Position numbers and translations under genes: made by a program. From a virus: a DNA stretch of 31,068 nt. The stretch lies in IMG/VR virus record IMGVR_UViG_3300033553_000095, positions 1 to 31,068 of that record. One strand, written 5' to 3'. Below, in pieces: positions 1-7,531 of this stretch (position 1 is the first letter of the stretch; each line of letters opens with the position of its first letter). The notes below the pieces were generated by a model. That model saw nothing but the letters and a program-made list of their open reading frames with translations, ran no database searches and had not been told where the DNA came from.

Positions 1-1
1 G

Positions 2-169
2 CGAAAGCTGGGCAATGGCTGGATCGCGGTTAAACTCGCAGTCGGCCTTGGTACAGCCTACGTCATAATCGTATCGGGTGAGCAGTGGATGCTGATTGCT
101 CTGACGGTGTTCTTCTTCGCGCTGGCAGCCTGGAATTACCGTATCATTCGACGTTTCGGGAAGCTATAG
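2..169 (+). CDS. Small membrane protein, 3' end only
   Basis: The frame is open from the left edge to a TAG at 167-169 and gives 55 residues; the true start lies outside the window. Two hydrophobic stretches are visible, about residues 8-26 and 29-46, separated by a short polar turn (SGEQW). The C-terminus is basic (RIIRRFGKL). This is the pattern of a small two-helix inner-membrane protein with a cytoplasmic basic tail. It lies just upstream of the kinase/terminase pair and ends one base before a pentamer repeat array. I do not recognise the family. A holin-like or other small phage membrane protein is possible, but nothing decides it. Confidence 0.6.
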   Translation, partial: RKLGNGWIAVKLAVGLGTAYVIIVSGEQWMLIALTVFFFALAAWNYRIIRRFGKL

Positions 170-170
170 T

Positions 171-195
171 CACACCAAAGCACACCACACCAAAG
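171..195 (+). repeat. Pentamer repeat array A, upstream of the kinase-like gene
   Basis: Five uninterrupted 5-base units of the consensus C-A-(A/C)-A-(not A): CACAC three times and CAAAG twice. The array begins directly after the stop codon of the upstream gene. It ends 14 bases before the ATG at 210, just upstream of the ribosome-binding-like GGAAAG (197-202). A TATAGT hexamer at 165-170 abuts it on the left, but no matching -35 box is visible. Confidence 0.85.
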
Positions 196-209
196 CGGAA
201 AGTTTAAAA

Positions 210-740
210 ATGCAGGCAGTGAATTCCAACTATAGCGCTCAGCTCAAGCAGCTCCCAAAGCTGCTGGTCATTGGCCATGGTCGACATGGCAAGGATTCAG
301 TAGGGGAGATCCTGCGGAAAAACTACGGGCTGAGCTTTGTATCAAGTTCGGAATTCGCTGCCGAGAAGGCAATCTATCCGCTGGTGTCAGACATTTATGT
401 GAACTGGCAGGAAGCCTACCTGGATCGACACAACCATAGGGACATGTGGTTCCACGCCATCCGGGCTTACAACCTGCGTCCCGGTCCGATGCTCGCTGAA
501 CAGATGCTCGAAGACCATGACCTATACGTCGGCATGCGTTCACGCGATGAGCTGGAGAGATCCCGGCACGTCTTCGATGCCATTGTCTGGGTCGATGCTT
601 CGGAACGTCTGCCATGTGAACCAGGCTCCTCCATGGAGCTCACCAAGGAAGACGCCGACTTCGTCATCGACAACAACAAGCCCGAGTCGGAGCTCACTGG
701 TTCCGTTGCAGACTTCTTGGTTCAGGCGAGGTTTGCCTGA
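210..740 (+). CDS. Deoxynucleoside-monophosphate-kinase-like P-loop protein
   Basis: 176 residues. A P-loop of the form GHGRHGKDS lies at residues 22-30. A central YVGMRSRDEL segment and a later IVWVDASERLP segment, followed by an acidic DADFVIDNN stretch, match the layout of phage proteins annotated as deoxynucleoside monophosphate kinases or adenylate-kinase-like NTPases. These would phosphorylate dNMPs for phage DNA synthesis, but NTPase activity of another kind cannot be excluded. The start follows GGAAAG with 7 bases spacing. The stop overlaps the terminase start by one base (TGATG), so the two are probably translationally coupled. N4 also has a conserved gene (gp69) next to its large terminase (gp68), and this may be its counterpart. 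Confidence 0.8.
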   Translation: MQAVNSNYSAQLKQLPKLLVIGHGRHGKDSVGEILRKNYGLSFVSSSEFAAEKAIYPLVSDIYVNWQEAYLDRHNHRDMWFHAIRAYNLRPGPMLAEQMLEDHDLYVGMRSRDELERSRHVFDAIVWVDASERLPCEPGSSMELTKEDADFVIDNNKPESELTGSVADFLVQARFA

Positions 741-2401
741 TGCACCTCGAAGAAGACCTGGAGCTTGAAGACCAGGAAACGAACCCCATCACATCTGGTA
801 TGGCGGCCTCCGGGCTCGTCAGGCAGTCCGTTGATGATTGGCTGAACCAGGTTGACTACTCGGGCCTGAACTCCGGGCATTACATGCCGACAGCTTTTGC
901 GCTGAACTTCATGAACTTCATCAAGCTGGTCAACGGTGGAGAAGGGGAGCAGAACCTCACACCGGTGGTTCATCTGGCAATGCTCGACGAGATCGCCGGG
1001 AACAAGAAACGGATCGCCAACCTGTGTGCTCGGGGCATGGCCAAGACCACATTGATGTTCGAATACCTGTTTCTCTACATCGCCGTGTTTGGAGAGATCG
1101 AAGGCTTCGGCAAAATCGACGGTATGATCTACGTGTCCGACTCCATGGACAACGGCGTGAAGTCAGCTCGCAAGAACATTGAGTTTCGCTGGAACAATTC
1201 CGACTTCCTTCAGGAATGGCTTCCACACGCGAACTTCACTGACGCCTATCTCGAGACCCGGTCCAAGGAAGGCAATATCCTGGGCTGCAAGATGTTCGGT
1301 GCAAAGACCGGTCTTCGGGGCACCAAGATCTTCGGCAAACGTCCTGTGCTGGCTGTGCTCGATGATCTGGTGTCGGATGATGACGCCAAGTCCAAGGCAG
1401 CGATGGAAAGCATCAAGGACACAGTCTATAAGGGCGTCGATTACGCTCTGGATCCACGGCGCCGCAAGACGATCTTCAATGGCACCCCGTTCAACAAGAA
1501 CGATATCCTTTATGAAGCTGTGGAATCCGGGGGCTGGCACGTCAACGTCTGGCCGATCTGCGAGCAATTCCCGTGCAAGAAGTCCGAGTTCCGCGGTGCC
1601 TGGGACGATCGCTTCACCTATGAGTTCGTTCTGGATCAATACCAGACAGCTGTGGCCACAGGTAAACTGGCAGCCTTCATGCAAGAACTTATGCTGCGGA
1701 TCTCGTCTTCGGAAGAACGGCTGATCCAGGACAGCGAGATACGGTGGTATCGCAGGCAATCTCTGCTGGCGAACAAGAGCAAGTTCAACTTCTACATCAC
1801 CACCGACTTTGCCACCAAGGGCAAGCAACACAACGACTTTTCGGTGATCTCCGTCTGGGCCTACAACGCCAACGGGGATTGGTTCTGGGTCGACGGGATC
1901 TGCAAAAAGCAAACGATGGACAAGAACATTGATGATCTATTTCGTCTGGCTCAAGAGTACCACCCTCAGTCTGTGGGTGTTGAAATCTCCGGACAACAAG
2001 GCGCCTTCATCCAGTGGATCCAGAACGAGATGATGACCCGGAACGTCTGGTTCAACTTCACTCAAGGCAAGAACGGTGAGCCCGGTATTCAGCCGGAAAC
2101 GGACAAGCTGTCCCGGTTCAATCTCGTGGTTCCCCAGTTTAAGGCCGGGAAGATCTATTTCCCCGAGGAGATGAGGGCGACGAAGATCATGGGCGAGTTT
2201 ATCCAGGAGATCTCTCTCGCAACGATCACTGGCTTCAAGTCCAAGAATGACGACGCGATAGACACCATATCCATGCTCATGTATCTTAAACCCTGGAAGC
2301 CAAGCGAAGACGCTCCCATGTCCCAAGGCCGTGACCGGCGCTGGGAACTGGACGAGGACGACGACGACGGCCACTCCCCAATCTCATCTTATATCGTCTG
2401 A
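740..2401 (+). CDS. terL: Terminase large subunit (N4 gp68-like)
   Basis: 553 residues, the usual size for a podovirus DNA-packaging motor. The ATPase domain shows a Walker-A-type CARGMAKTT at residues 96-104, a Walker B VLAVLDDL at 203-210, and a motif III-like NGTPFNKND at 247-255. The RNase H-fold nuclease domain follows, with candidate metal-binding residues Asp356 (TTDFATKG), Glu415 (VGVEISG) and Asp505/Asp508 (DDAIDT). The protein would translocate DNA into the prohead through the portal and cut it at the end of packaging. The Walker A loop has Met-Ala before the Lys instead of the classical Gly, as in other terminases with deviant P-loops. The C-terminus is very acidic (about residues 537-544). 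No separate small terminase is recognisable in the window. Confidence 0.95.
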   Translation: MHLEEDLELEDQETNPITSGMAASGLVRQSVDDWLNQVDYSGLNSGHYMPTAFALNFMNFIKLVNGGEGEQNLTPVVHLAMLDEIAGNKKRIANLCARGMAKTTLMFEYLFLYIAVFGEIEGFGKIDGMIYVSDSMDNGVKSARKNIEFRWNNSDFLQEWLPHANFTDAYLETRSKEGNILGCKMFGAKTGLRGTKIFGKRPVLAVLDDLVSDDDAKSKAAMESIKDTVYKGVDYALDPRRRKTIFNGTPFNKNDILYEAVESGGWHVNVWPICEQFPCKKSEFRGAWDDRFTYEFVLDQYQTAVATGKLAAFMQELMLRISSSEERLIQDSEIRWYRRQSLLANKSKFNFYITTDFATKGKQHNDFSVISVWAYNANGDWFWVDGICKKQTMDKNIDDLFRLAQEYHPQSVGVEISGQQGAFIQWIQNEMMTRNVWFNFTQGKNGEPGIQPETDKLSRFNLVVPQFKAGKIYFPEEMRATKIMGEFIQEISLATITGFKSKNDDAIDTISMLMYLKPWKPSEDAPMSQGRDRRWELDEDDDDGHSPISSYIV

Positions 2402-2421
2402 CCCCTTAAGGAGCGCCCGCC

Positions 2422-3144
2422 ATGAATGTCGGTGAATTCTTCACATTGCTTTCTTACGGAGAGCTCAGCAATCTGATCATCGGCGGAGAGGGCTCAGGTG
2501 AGATCCCCGCAGAGCATCACTCCCGTATCCTGACGCTGACCCAGCATGCCTTGAAAGGGCTCTATAGCCGGTTCGCGCATAAAATTGATTATGTGACCTT
2601 GCGACAGGTCGAAGGTCTGCACCGGTACGATATCCGAAAGACGCACGCAGTCACTGACGCCACCGTGGGCAACACATCCGAGCGGTATCTGATCGACAGT
2701 GCGCTCGAGCCTTTTCCTGGCGAAGTCGTCAAGATCGTCTCTGTCCGACCGATCCATGAAGAGTATGGTCTGCAGAAAGATCTGTTGATCAATGACGTGT
2801 CTGATGAGAGCGAACTGAAGGCGCTGTCCTACGACCAGCTCTATTTTGTGAATCCAGAAGCAGGCAAGGAATTCCTGCTCGAAGTTCAGTTGAACCATCC
2901 GAAGCTGACCATCCCGGCAAATCGTGATGAGGATATCTTGCTGGCTCCGGTTCTGGAAAGTGCCCTCTCCTACAAGGTGGCGTCCCGGATCTACAGCAGC
3001 ATGAACGGTGCGGAGAACATCTCCAAGGCTGCTATTCTGGATGCCCAGTACGAAGGTGTATGTAATCTTGTAACATTAGAAGATCTGCTTCAGGTCGGTT
3101 CCACCAACCAGGGTGATCGGTTCCAGATGGGTGGGTGGATCTAA
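2422..3144 (+). CDS. Head-tail adaptor / neck protein (N4 gp67-like, inferred)
   Basis: 240 residues. The N-terminus (SYGELSNLIIGG) and the following helical stretch (residues 32-52, ILTLTQHALKGLYSRF) resemble the adaptor proteins that sit under the portal in podoviruses (T7 gp11 / P22 gp4 style). The middle part is mixed alpha/beta and the C-terminus lacks features. A good ribosome-binding site, AAGGAG, lies 8 bases before the ATG. The stop codon overlaps the next start by one base. Its place directly after the terminase is that of N4 gp67. The assignment rests on position, size and general resemblance, not on a diagnostic motif. Confidence 0.7.
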   Translation: MNVGEFFTLLSYGELSNLIIGGEGSGEIPAEHHSRILTLTQHALKGLYSRFAHKIDYVTLRQVEGLHRYDIRKTHAVTDATVGNTSERYLIDSALEPFPGEVVKIVSVRPIHEEYGLQKDLLINDVSDESELKALSYDQLYFVNPEAGKEFLLEVQLNHPKLTIPANRDEDILLAPVLESALSYKVASRIYSSMNGAENISKAAILDAQYEGVCNLVTLEDLLQVGSTNQGDRFQMGGWI

Positions 3145-4424
3145 TGGCCATCACGGACCTGCAGTCATGGGCTGAAAATCTGGAAGTCCTCCGGCTCCCG
3201 GCCATTGAGAGCGATATCGATCTCCTGCAAACGCAGCAGGGCGAAACGTCTGGGCTCCTGTCCGCAAAGAGCCAGGAATTCAACGATCGCCTGAATGCAC
3301 ACACGGTCCGGATCGACGTAAACCAGACAGGCATTGTCGTTGCAGACGACAGGTCCATGGACGCTCTGACCCGTGTTTACGATGCAGAGTTGCAGGCCAA
3401 AGCCTACACCGATGCCGCTGCCCAGAACCTGCGTGACAAGATCACAGCGGAAGTGGAAGCTGCAAAGCTGGCTCTCGAGCAGTCAATCCTCGCCACATTG
3501 GGTGCGGATTTGGACGGCACCCTTGCAAATTACGACATTTCCTTTGCTGCCCAAATTGCTGAGATCGACGCCCGTATGGCACAGATCGATGCAGATCGGG
3601 CAGCATTTGATACTGTCACGGACGACATTCTGAACCAGACCGTGCCCATGTTGGAGTTGACTCAGGGCGGCCTGAACAACGACATCACCAATCTGCGTGG
3701 AATCGTCACAACGCACCTGACCGACTTTACCGAAGCCTCGTTGAGACAGGGTCTCGACAATGTTCTTACGAGCACAGGGGCTGAAATATCCGCTCTGCGC
3801 ACGGAACTGACAGCGGACATAGCCAGCGTATCCGCAGTCTTGCAGGTCGACTATTACACGATTGCCGCAACGGATCAGGCGATCTCTCTGGCAACCACCA
3901 CTCTCAAATCCCAGATGGAAGCCCCTACGGGATCCATTGGTTCCCTGTCTGCGACGTTGACAAACGACTACCTCACGACCGTAGACACCAATGCGGCTAT
4001 TGCCGTGGCACGTACTGCTCTGGAAGCAGACATCAACGGTCTGTCAGCAAACGTAACCACGCAAAGCACTGCTATCAGTAACCTAGAAGGCAATGCGTCT
4101 GCAGGCTTTCTCATCAAGGCTCAAGCTGGGTCCTCCGTATCTTTGTTTGATCTGATCGCTGCTGATGGCAGTGCAGGATCTGTCTCGGTGGCCCGTGTTT
4201 CCGCACAGACTATTTTGTTGGATGGGACCGTCTACGCCCAGCACCTGGCTGCGGACTCTGTCACAGCCGACAAGATTAGTGTCATCTCCCTGGCCGCAGT
4301 ATCTGGGACACTGGGCCTGTTCAGAAGCGCCACGACTGGTGCGCGAGTGGAGATCCAGGACGACAAGATTTCTGTCTACAGAGCCAACGGGACATTGGCC
4401 GTGCGTATCGGGAACCTTGCGTAA
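3144..4424 (+). CDS. Tail appendage / fibre protein (N4 gp66-like position)
   Basis: 426 residues when started at the ATG at 3144, which overlaps the preceding stop (TAATG). A GTG nine bases earlier at 3135 is also in frame but less likely. The first 330 residues are rich in Asp, Ala, Thr and Gln with long helical and coiled-coil stretches. The last 80 residues contain DGTVYAQHLAADSVTADKI, the style of the C-terminal region of lambda J-type host-specificity proteins. This suggests a trimeric fibre with a receptor-facing tip. Its position after the adaptor matches N4 gp66, the appendage protein. Host binding at the tail is the inferred role. The exact receptor cannot be read from the sequence. 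Confidence 0.75.
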   Translation: MAITDLQSWAENLEVLRLPAIESDIDLLQTQQGETSGLLSAKSQEFNDRLNAHTVRIDVNQTGIVVADDRSMDALTRVYDAELQAKAYTDAAAQNLRDKITAEVEAAKLALEQSILATLGADLDGTLANYDISFAAQIAEIDARMAQIDADRAAFDTVTDDILNQTVPMLELTQGGLNNDITNLRGIVTTHLTDFTEASLRQGLDNVLTSTGAEISALRTELTADIASVSAVLQVDYYTIAATDQAISLATTTLKSQMEAPTGSIGSLSATLTNDYLTTVDTNAAIAVARTALEADINGLSANVTTQSTAISNLEGNASAGFLIKAQAGSSVSLFDLIAADGSAGSVSVARVSAQTILLDGTVYAQHLAADSVTADKISVISLAAVSGTLGLFRSATTGARVEIQDDKISVYRANGTLAVRIGNLA

Positions 4425-4711
4425 TGGCTTATGGAATGCTGCTCCAGACCCCTGATGGGATGCAGAGCGTGGACACTCTGCGCAGTGCCCAACTGGTGCT
4501 GAAAGTCTACAAGACCGCCAAGTCGGGGTCTCAAGCCCTGCCGGCCGGGATCACGGCCAGCAATGCCTTCGCGTTCATTATCCCTCGAGATGGCTTGACG
4601 CCTTCATCTGTCTCCCTGTCTGGCAGTACGTTGGTCTGGACTCTACCAACCTTCAAAAGCGCAAGCTACTTCAGTGCAAGCTTCGACATACTCGTGTTGA
4701 GGCATAAATGA
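4424..4711 (+). CDS. Small tail-associated protein starting MAYG
   Basis: 95 residues. It begins with MAYGMLLQTPDG and overlaps the preceding stop by one base and the next gene by four (ATGA). Alternating polar and hydrophobic residues and no charged helix suggest a small all-beta domain. The Met-x-Tyr-Gly start followed by a short beta stretch is common among phage proteins encoded next to fibres, and the following gene shares it (MSYG). It probably sits on or near the fibre or tail tip. Function is inferred from position only. Confidence 0.7.
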   Translation: MAYGMLLQTPDGMQSVDTLRSAQLVLKVYKTAKSGSQALPAGITASNAFAFIIPRDGLTPSSVSLSGSTLVWTLPTFKSASYFSASFDILVLRHK

Positions 4712-5316
4712 GTTACGGGATTCAGGTAAAAAATGCGTCGAGCGAGACCGTCGTAGATGACCAGTACCCGGTCTACGCTCTTGATGCTCAACAGACCGTC
4801 ACTGGCGTGTCAGTTGGCTCCGGGCATTACAGATACGATTTGAGCTCCGCATACCTGCCGTTCTTTTCTTTGCCGGTGGGTGGCACAATCTATTGCGAAG
4901 ACCGGGTGTCCTACTGGTCGAACCAGTCTTCATTGCTGATGCGTCGAGCCAAGTTGGCAAACGAGCTGCCTGCTCCGACAGGATACGGCGCCGCAGTTTA
5001 TAATTCTGCCGGTCAAGTCACATGGGCCGCATCTACTTCGATCATAGCGGTCAAGGAATGCCTAGTGGCTCCCAACAGTGGCACGAGCAGTCCGGGTCCG
5101 AATGTCGCCTGTTCGGATGCCTGGGTGGCGTTGCTGGCAAGCTACATCGTGCCCTTCGCACCGCAAGGACCGGGCCAGCCACCGTTCTATCTGAATGGAT
5201 GGGGTCTGGAGCGAAACTCGACCACGACCTACCGGCAGATTTACCAAACACTGCAAGACTGGACCGGCGGCTATCAAGCGGCTGCTGATCTGCCTGTTAT
5301 TTTCCTATCTGCCTAA
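4708..5316 (+). CDS. Tail-associated protein starting MSYG
   Basis: 202 residues, predicted mostly beta from its many Ser, Thr, Tyr, Gly and Pro residues. The start MSYGIQVKNASSETVVDD is similar in style to the preceding 95-residue protein, so the two may share a beta domain by duplication. It contains three Cys residues and several aromatic patches (RVSYW, YIVPFAP, FYLNGWGLE) of a kind seen in surface-exposed binding proteins. It is translationally coupled to its neighbour by a 4-base overlap. A structural protein at the tail tip or fibre is the likeliest role. An enzymatic role is not supported by any motif I can see. Confidence 0.7.
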   Translation: MSYGIQVKNASSETVVDDQYPVYALDAQQTVTGVSVGSGHYRYDLSSAYLPFFSLPVGGTIYCEDRVSYWSNQSSLLMRRAKLANELPAPTGYGAAVYNSAGQVTWAASTSIIAVKECLVAPNSGTSSPGPNVACSDAWVALLASYIVPFAPQGPGQPPFYLNGWGLERNSTTTYRQIYQTLQDWTGGYQAAADLPVIFLSA

Positions 5317-5350
5317 CAACCAAAAAACCAAAACCATGAGAGAGAACAAA

Positions 5351-5836
5351 ATGAAAAACGTATTGAAAACAATAGCCCTGACCTTCGCCCTGATGTTTGG
5401 CACTATGGCTCTGGCCGGGGAATCCTATATCTGCAAGTCTTTCTTCCTGGGCGGATGCAAGACACTCTACACCGGCACCACCTCAGTTGAAGATGCCGTA
5501 CTATACCTGGATCAGACACGTACTTTGATGGGTCAGATTGTCAACGAAACGCCAAGCGTAGCCCACGCCACTTACGATCCCAAGGCGGGCCAGGTCATCT
5601 TGGTTCAATCGCATGGATACAAAGATCGGCCCGATCTGAAAGCGGTGGCAAACCGCTTCGCACAAGCGAGATTACGGATCACTTCCATCTATCTTGTAAC
5701 AGAGCGCTCTGAGGTACTGAACCGACGGAAAGTCGTGCGAGACTTTGGCGGTGACTCGCGATTCTGGGCCTTGGAAAAAGTTCGTATTCCTGGTGAATAC
5801 CGTCACCCCATAACTGTCTTCAAAACAGCAGGGTAA
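5351..5836 (+). CDS. Small exported protein with signal peptide, unknown function
   Basis: 161 residues from the ATG at 5351. An in-frame ATG at 5336 would add five residues; the purine-rich GAGAGAGAA before 5351 favours the later one. The N-terminus is a textbook signal peptide: MKNV with two Lys, a hydrophobic core to about residue 18, then MALA followed by Gly-Glu-Ser, a likely signal peptidase I site after Ala22. The mature part is about 139 residues with two Cys close to its N-terminus (YICK and GGCK), which could form a disulfide in the periplasm. The rest is basic and mixed alpha/beta. It lies between the tail genes and the lysis region. It could alter the host envelope (exclusion, lysis timing), but I do not recognise it. 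Confidence 0.75.
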   Translation: MKNVLKTIALTFALMFGTMALAGESYICKSFFLGGCKTLYTGTTSVEDAVLYLDQTRTLMGQIVNETPSVAHATYDPKAGQVILVQSHGYKDRPDLKAVANRFAQARLRITSIYLVTERSEVLNRRKVVRDFGGDSRFWALEKVRIPGEYRHPITVFKTAG

Positions 5837-5899
5837 GCTGGACTTAGAATATGTAGTGCTTTACCCTGGAAGAAGGACGACAGCCAGGCACCTTGGTTC

Positions 5900-5933
5900 C
5901 TGTGAGAGTACCTGCCCCGCACTCCCCTCACAG
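5900..5933. other. Weak inverted repeat in the gap 5837-5959
   Basis: The 123-base gap after the exported-protein gene has no good reading frame. It contains a 7-base inverted repeat, CTGTGAG at 5900-5906 and CTCACAG at 5927-5933, around a 20-base loop, without a following T-run. It could be a loose hairpin or a binding site, or chance. Nothing else is evident in this gap except the AGGTG before the next start. Confidence 0.25.
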
Positions 5934-5959
5934 CTAACTTTCTAAATAATAGGTGCCCT

Positions 5960-6634
5960 ATGTCAGAACTCTCACAGGATGGCTCTGCCCAAATAAAAAA
6001 GATCCGCACTCTCCTATGGGACGAAGGCGTGAAGTGGACTGTGCGCAGTTTTTACCTTGCTGCGACAGCTGCCGTCATCTTCATGCTAACCCCCGTCGGA
6101 GAGCAGGCCAGAGATGTCTGGAATGCTCCCACGAATGCGATTGAATCGGAATTGGAGAGCAAAGCCGATCGGCAGCGTATAGAGAAAGAGACCAAGGAGA
6201 AGCTTGATCTCCTTGATGACAAGATGGACCTGGTTCTCCAAAAAATCAGTCAACTGACTGGAGAGAACCGGGTGACGTTCCAGCCGGAGGATATGTCCTA
6301 CGTCAAGGAACCAGCCTATTTTAGAGAACCTATCATGTTGGTTCTCTTCATTGGCTACACGGAGATGGGCTCTGGCTGCATCCTCAAAGAAGAGATCCCG
6401 CAGTTCACGGACGAGAACGACGTGACACTGTCCCTGCCCCCCCGGAAACCTCGCACCCAGTTCAGCACAACAACCGTCCGGCGCCAGTATGAGCTGGATC
6501 AACCGATTGGTCTGATCCCCGGACGGACCCGAGTAAACCTCCAACTGGAGTATGTGTGCGATGGCGAAACCATCTTCGAAAACACGGATCCAGTCTTCTA
6601 CTATGCCCTGGCTGAGCGGCCCGAAGATCCGTAA
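5960..6634 (+). CDS. Membrane-anchored coiled-coil protein in the lysis region
   Basis: 224 residues. A short cytoplasmic N-terminus with basic residues (KKIR, VKW, R) precedes one transmembrane helix at about residues 30-45 (FYLAATAAVIFMLTPV). A charged helical coiled-coil region follows at about 55-97 (heptad-like ESELESKADRQRIEKE). The C-terminal 120 residues look beta-rich. This topology, one N-terminal anchor and a periplasmic coiled coil, is that of inner-membrane spanins, and N4 has its Rz/Rz1 genes in this part of the map. However, the protein is longer than usual and its C-terminal beta domain is unlike Rz. No embedded Rz1-type lipoprotein frame was evident. Spanin function is possible, not shown. 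Confidence 0.7.
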   Translation: MSELSQDGSAQIKKIRTLLWDEGVKWTVRSFYLAATAAVIFMLTPVGEQARDVWNAPTNAIESELESKADRQRIEKETKEKLDLLDDKMDLVLQKISQLTGENRVTFQPEDMSYVKEPAYFREPIMLVLFIGYTEMGSGCILKEEIPQFTDENDVTLSLPPRKPRTQFSTTTVRRQYELDQPIGLIPGRTRVNLQLEYVCDGETIFENTDPVFYYALAERPEDP

Positions 6635-6639
6635 GAATA

Positions 6640-6669
6640 ATTTGGTGTGGTGTGGTGTGATTGGGTGTA
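6640..6669 (-). repeat. Pentamer repeat array B, inverted
   Basis: Read on the minus strand, this is a run of 5-base units: TACAC and CCAAT (degenerate), then CACAC three times and CAAAT once, all in 5-base phase. The plus strand shows GTGTG units. It begins 6 bases after the stop of the coiled-coil membrane protein and lies 38 bases before the endolysin start. It is the only member of the family pointing against the direction of the genes. Confidence 0.8.
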
Positions 6670-6706
6670 ATATGCTCATCACAACCATTTCACAGAAAGT
6701 AGATCC

Positions 6707-7504
6707 ATGACCTCTGTAATTTTTGACATCAATCTGCTTGCGGCCATCACCGAACAGCGGGCCACCGATAATATGCGCTCCGTTCTTCTGGGCCTGATTG
6801 CAGGCGGAAAATCCAATGGGCTCGATCTGCCTCATCGATTGGTTCCCTATCTGGCACAGCTCTCCCACGAGTCCGCCGGGTTCAAATATGACCGCGAGAT
6901 CTGGGGACCCACCGCAGCTCAGAGACGCTACGACATCCGGACGGATCTCGGAAACACCCCAGAACGTGATGGAGACGGTCAGAAATATGCAGGTCACACA
7001 GCCATCCAAATCACCGGCAGATACAACACCAGCAAGTTCCGTGACTGGGTCTGGGCCTACGTGGACAAGTCGGCCCCCGACTTTGTGGATACCCCCCACC
7101 TGATGAACACAGACCCTTGGGAGGGTCTGGGTCCGATCTGGTATTGGAGCTCCCGCAACCTGAACAAGTGGGCAGACAGTGGTGAGTTCGACGTGGTCTC
7201 GAAGAAGATCAACGGCGGCTACAACGGCTATTCGGATCGCTGCCGCAGGTACACCCGGATCGGTCTGTTGTTGCTGGGATTCAATCCAAGCGACATCGCA
7301 GGCTATCAGCGGATTGCCGGTCTGAGAGTTGACGGCAGTGCCGGTCCGAAGACCCGCCGGTCGATCCACGAGGATCTGCTCAAAGTTGGTCCCCTCTCCT
7401 TCCAGGATTCGTCAAAGCAGTTTGCTGCCGCAACCAAGCAGACAAAACCCAACACCCTGATGGAGAAAATCAAAGACTTCTTCAGGTTCTTCTTCCCGTT
7501 TTAA
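6707..7504 (+). CDS. Endolysin: GH19 chitinase-like lysozyme with peptidoglycan-binding domain
   Basis: 265 residues. The N-terminal 185 residues fit glycoside hydrolase family 19. QLSHESAGF (residues 51-59) holds the candidate catalytic Glu55, DREIWGPTAAQRRY (62-75) holds a second acidic residue, Glu64, and IQITGRYN (about 101-108) is the conserved substrate-cleft segment. A short peptidoglycan-binding-like repeat follows (about 205-230, with GLRVDGSAGPKTRRSI). It would cleave the glycan strands of murein at lysis. There is no signal peptide or N-terminal anchor, so release probably needs a holin. The last 14 residues (MEKIKDFFRFFFPF) are strikingly aromatic and basic. The ribosome-binding site is weak (AGAAAG). 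N4 uses an anchored muramidase (gp61) at this map position instead. Confidence 0.88.
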   Translation: MTSVIFDINLLAAITEQRATDNMRSVLLGLIAGGKSNGLDLPHRLVPYLAQLSHESAGFKYDREIWGPTAAQRRYDIRTDLGNTPERDGDGQKYAGHTAIQITGRYNTSKFRDWVWAYVDKSAPDFVDTPHLMNTDPWEGLGPIWYWSSRNLNKWADSGEFDVVSKKINGGYNGYSDRCRRYTRIGLLLLGFNPSDIAGYQRIAGLRVDGSAGPKTRRSIHEDLLKVGPLSFQDSSKQFAAATKQTKPNTLMEKIKDFFRFFFPF

Positions 7505-7531
7505 CCTCACCTACCTCAAGGAACACACACC

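Noticed and set aside
171-195. Pentamer arrays as CRISPR or as ordinary microsatellite slippage
   Set aside because: There are no spacers. Slippage would give identical units, whereas the arrays mix several unit types in the same phase at many separate loci and at a fixed place before genes.
3135-3143. GTG start for the appendage protein
   Set aside because: The ATG at 3144 overlaps the previous stop by one base, the coupling pattern used repeatedly in this window.
5195-5350. Upstream extension of the exported-protein gene into the preceding tail gene
   Set aside because: It would bury the signal peptide more than 50 residues inside the protein. The start at 5351 gives a proper signal peptide.
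6642-6673. Possible promoter with TTGGTG and TAATAT before the endolysin
   Set aside because: Spacing of 20 bases and a weak -35, which consists of the array itself, make it unconvincing.
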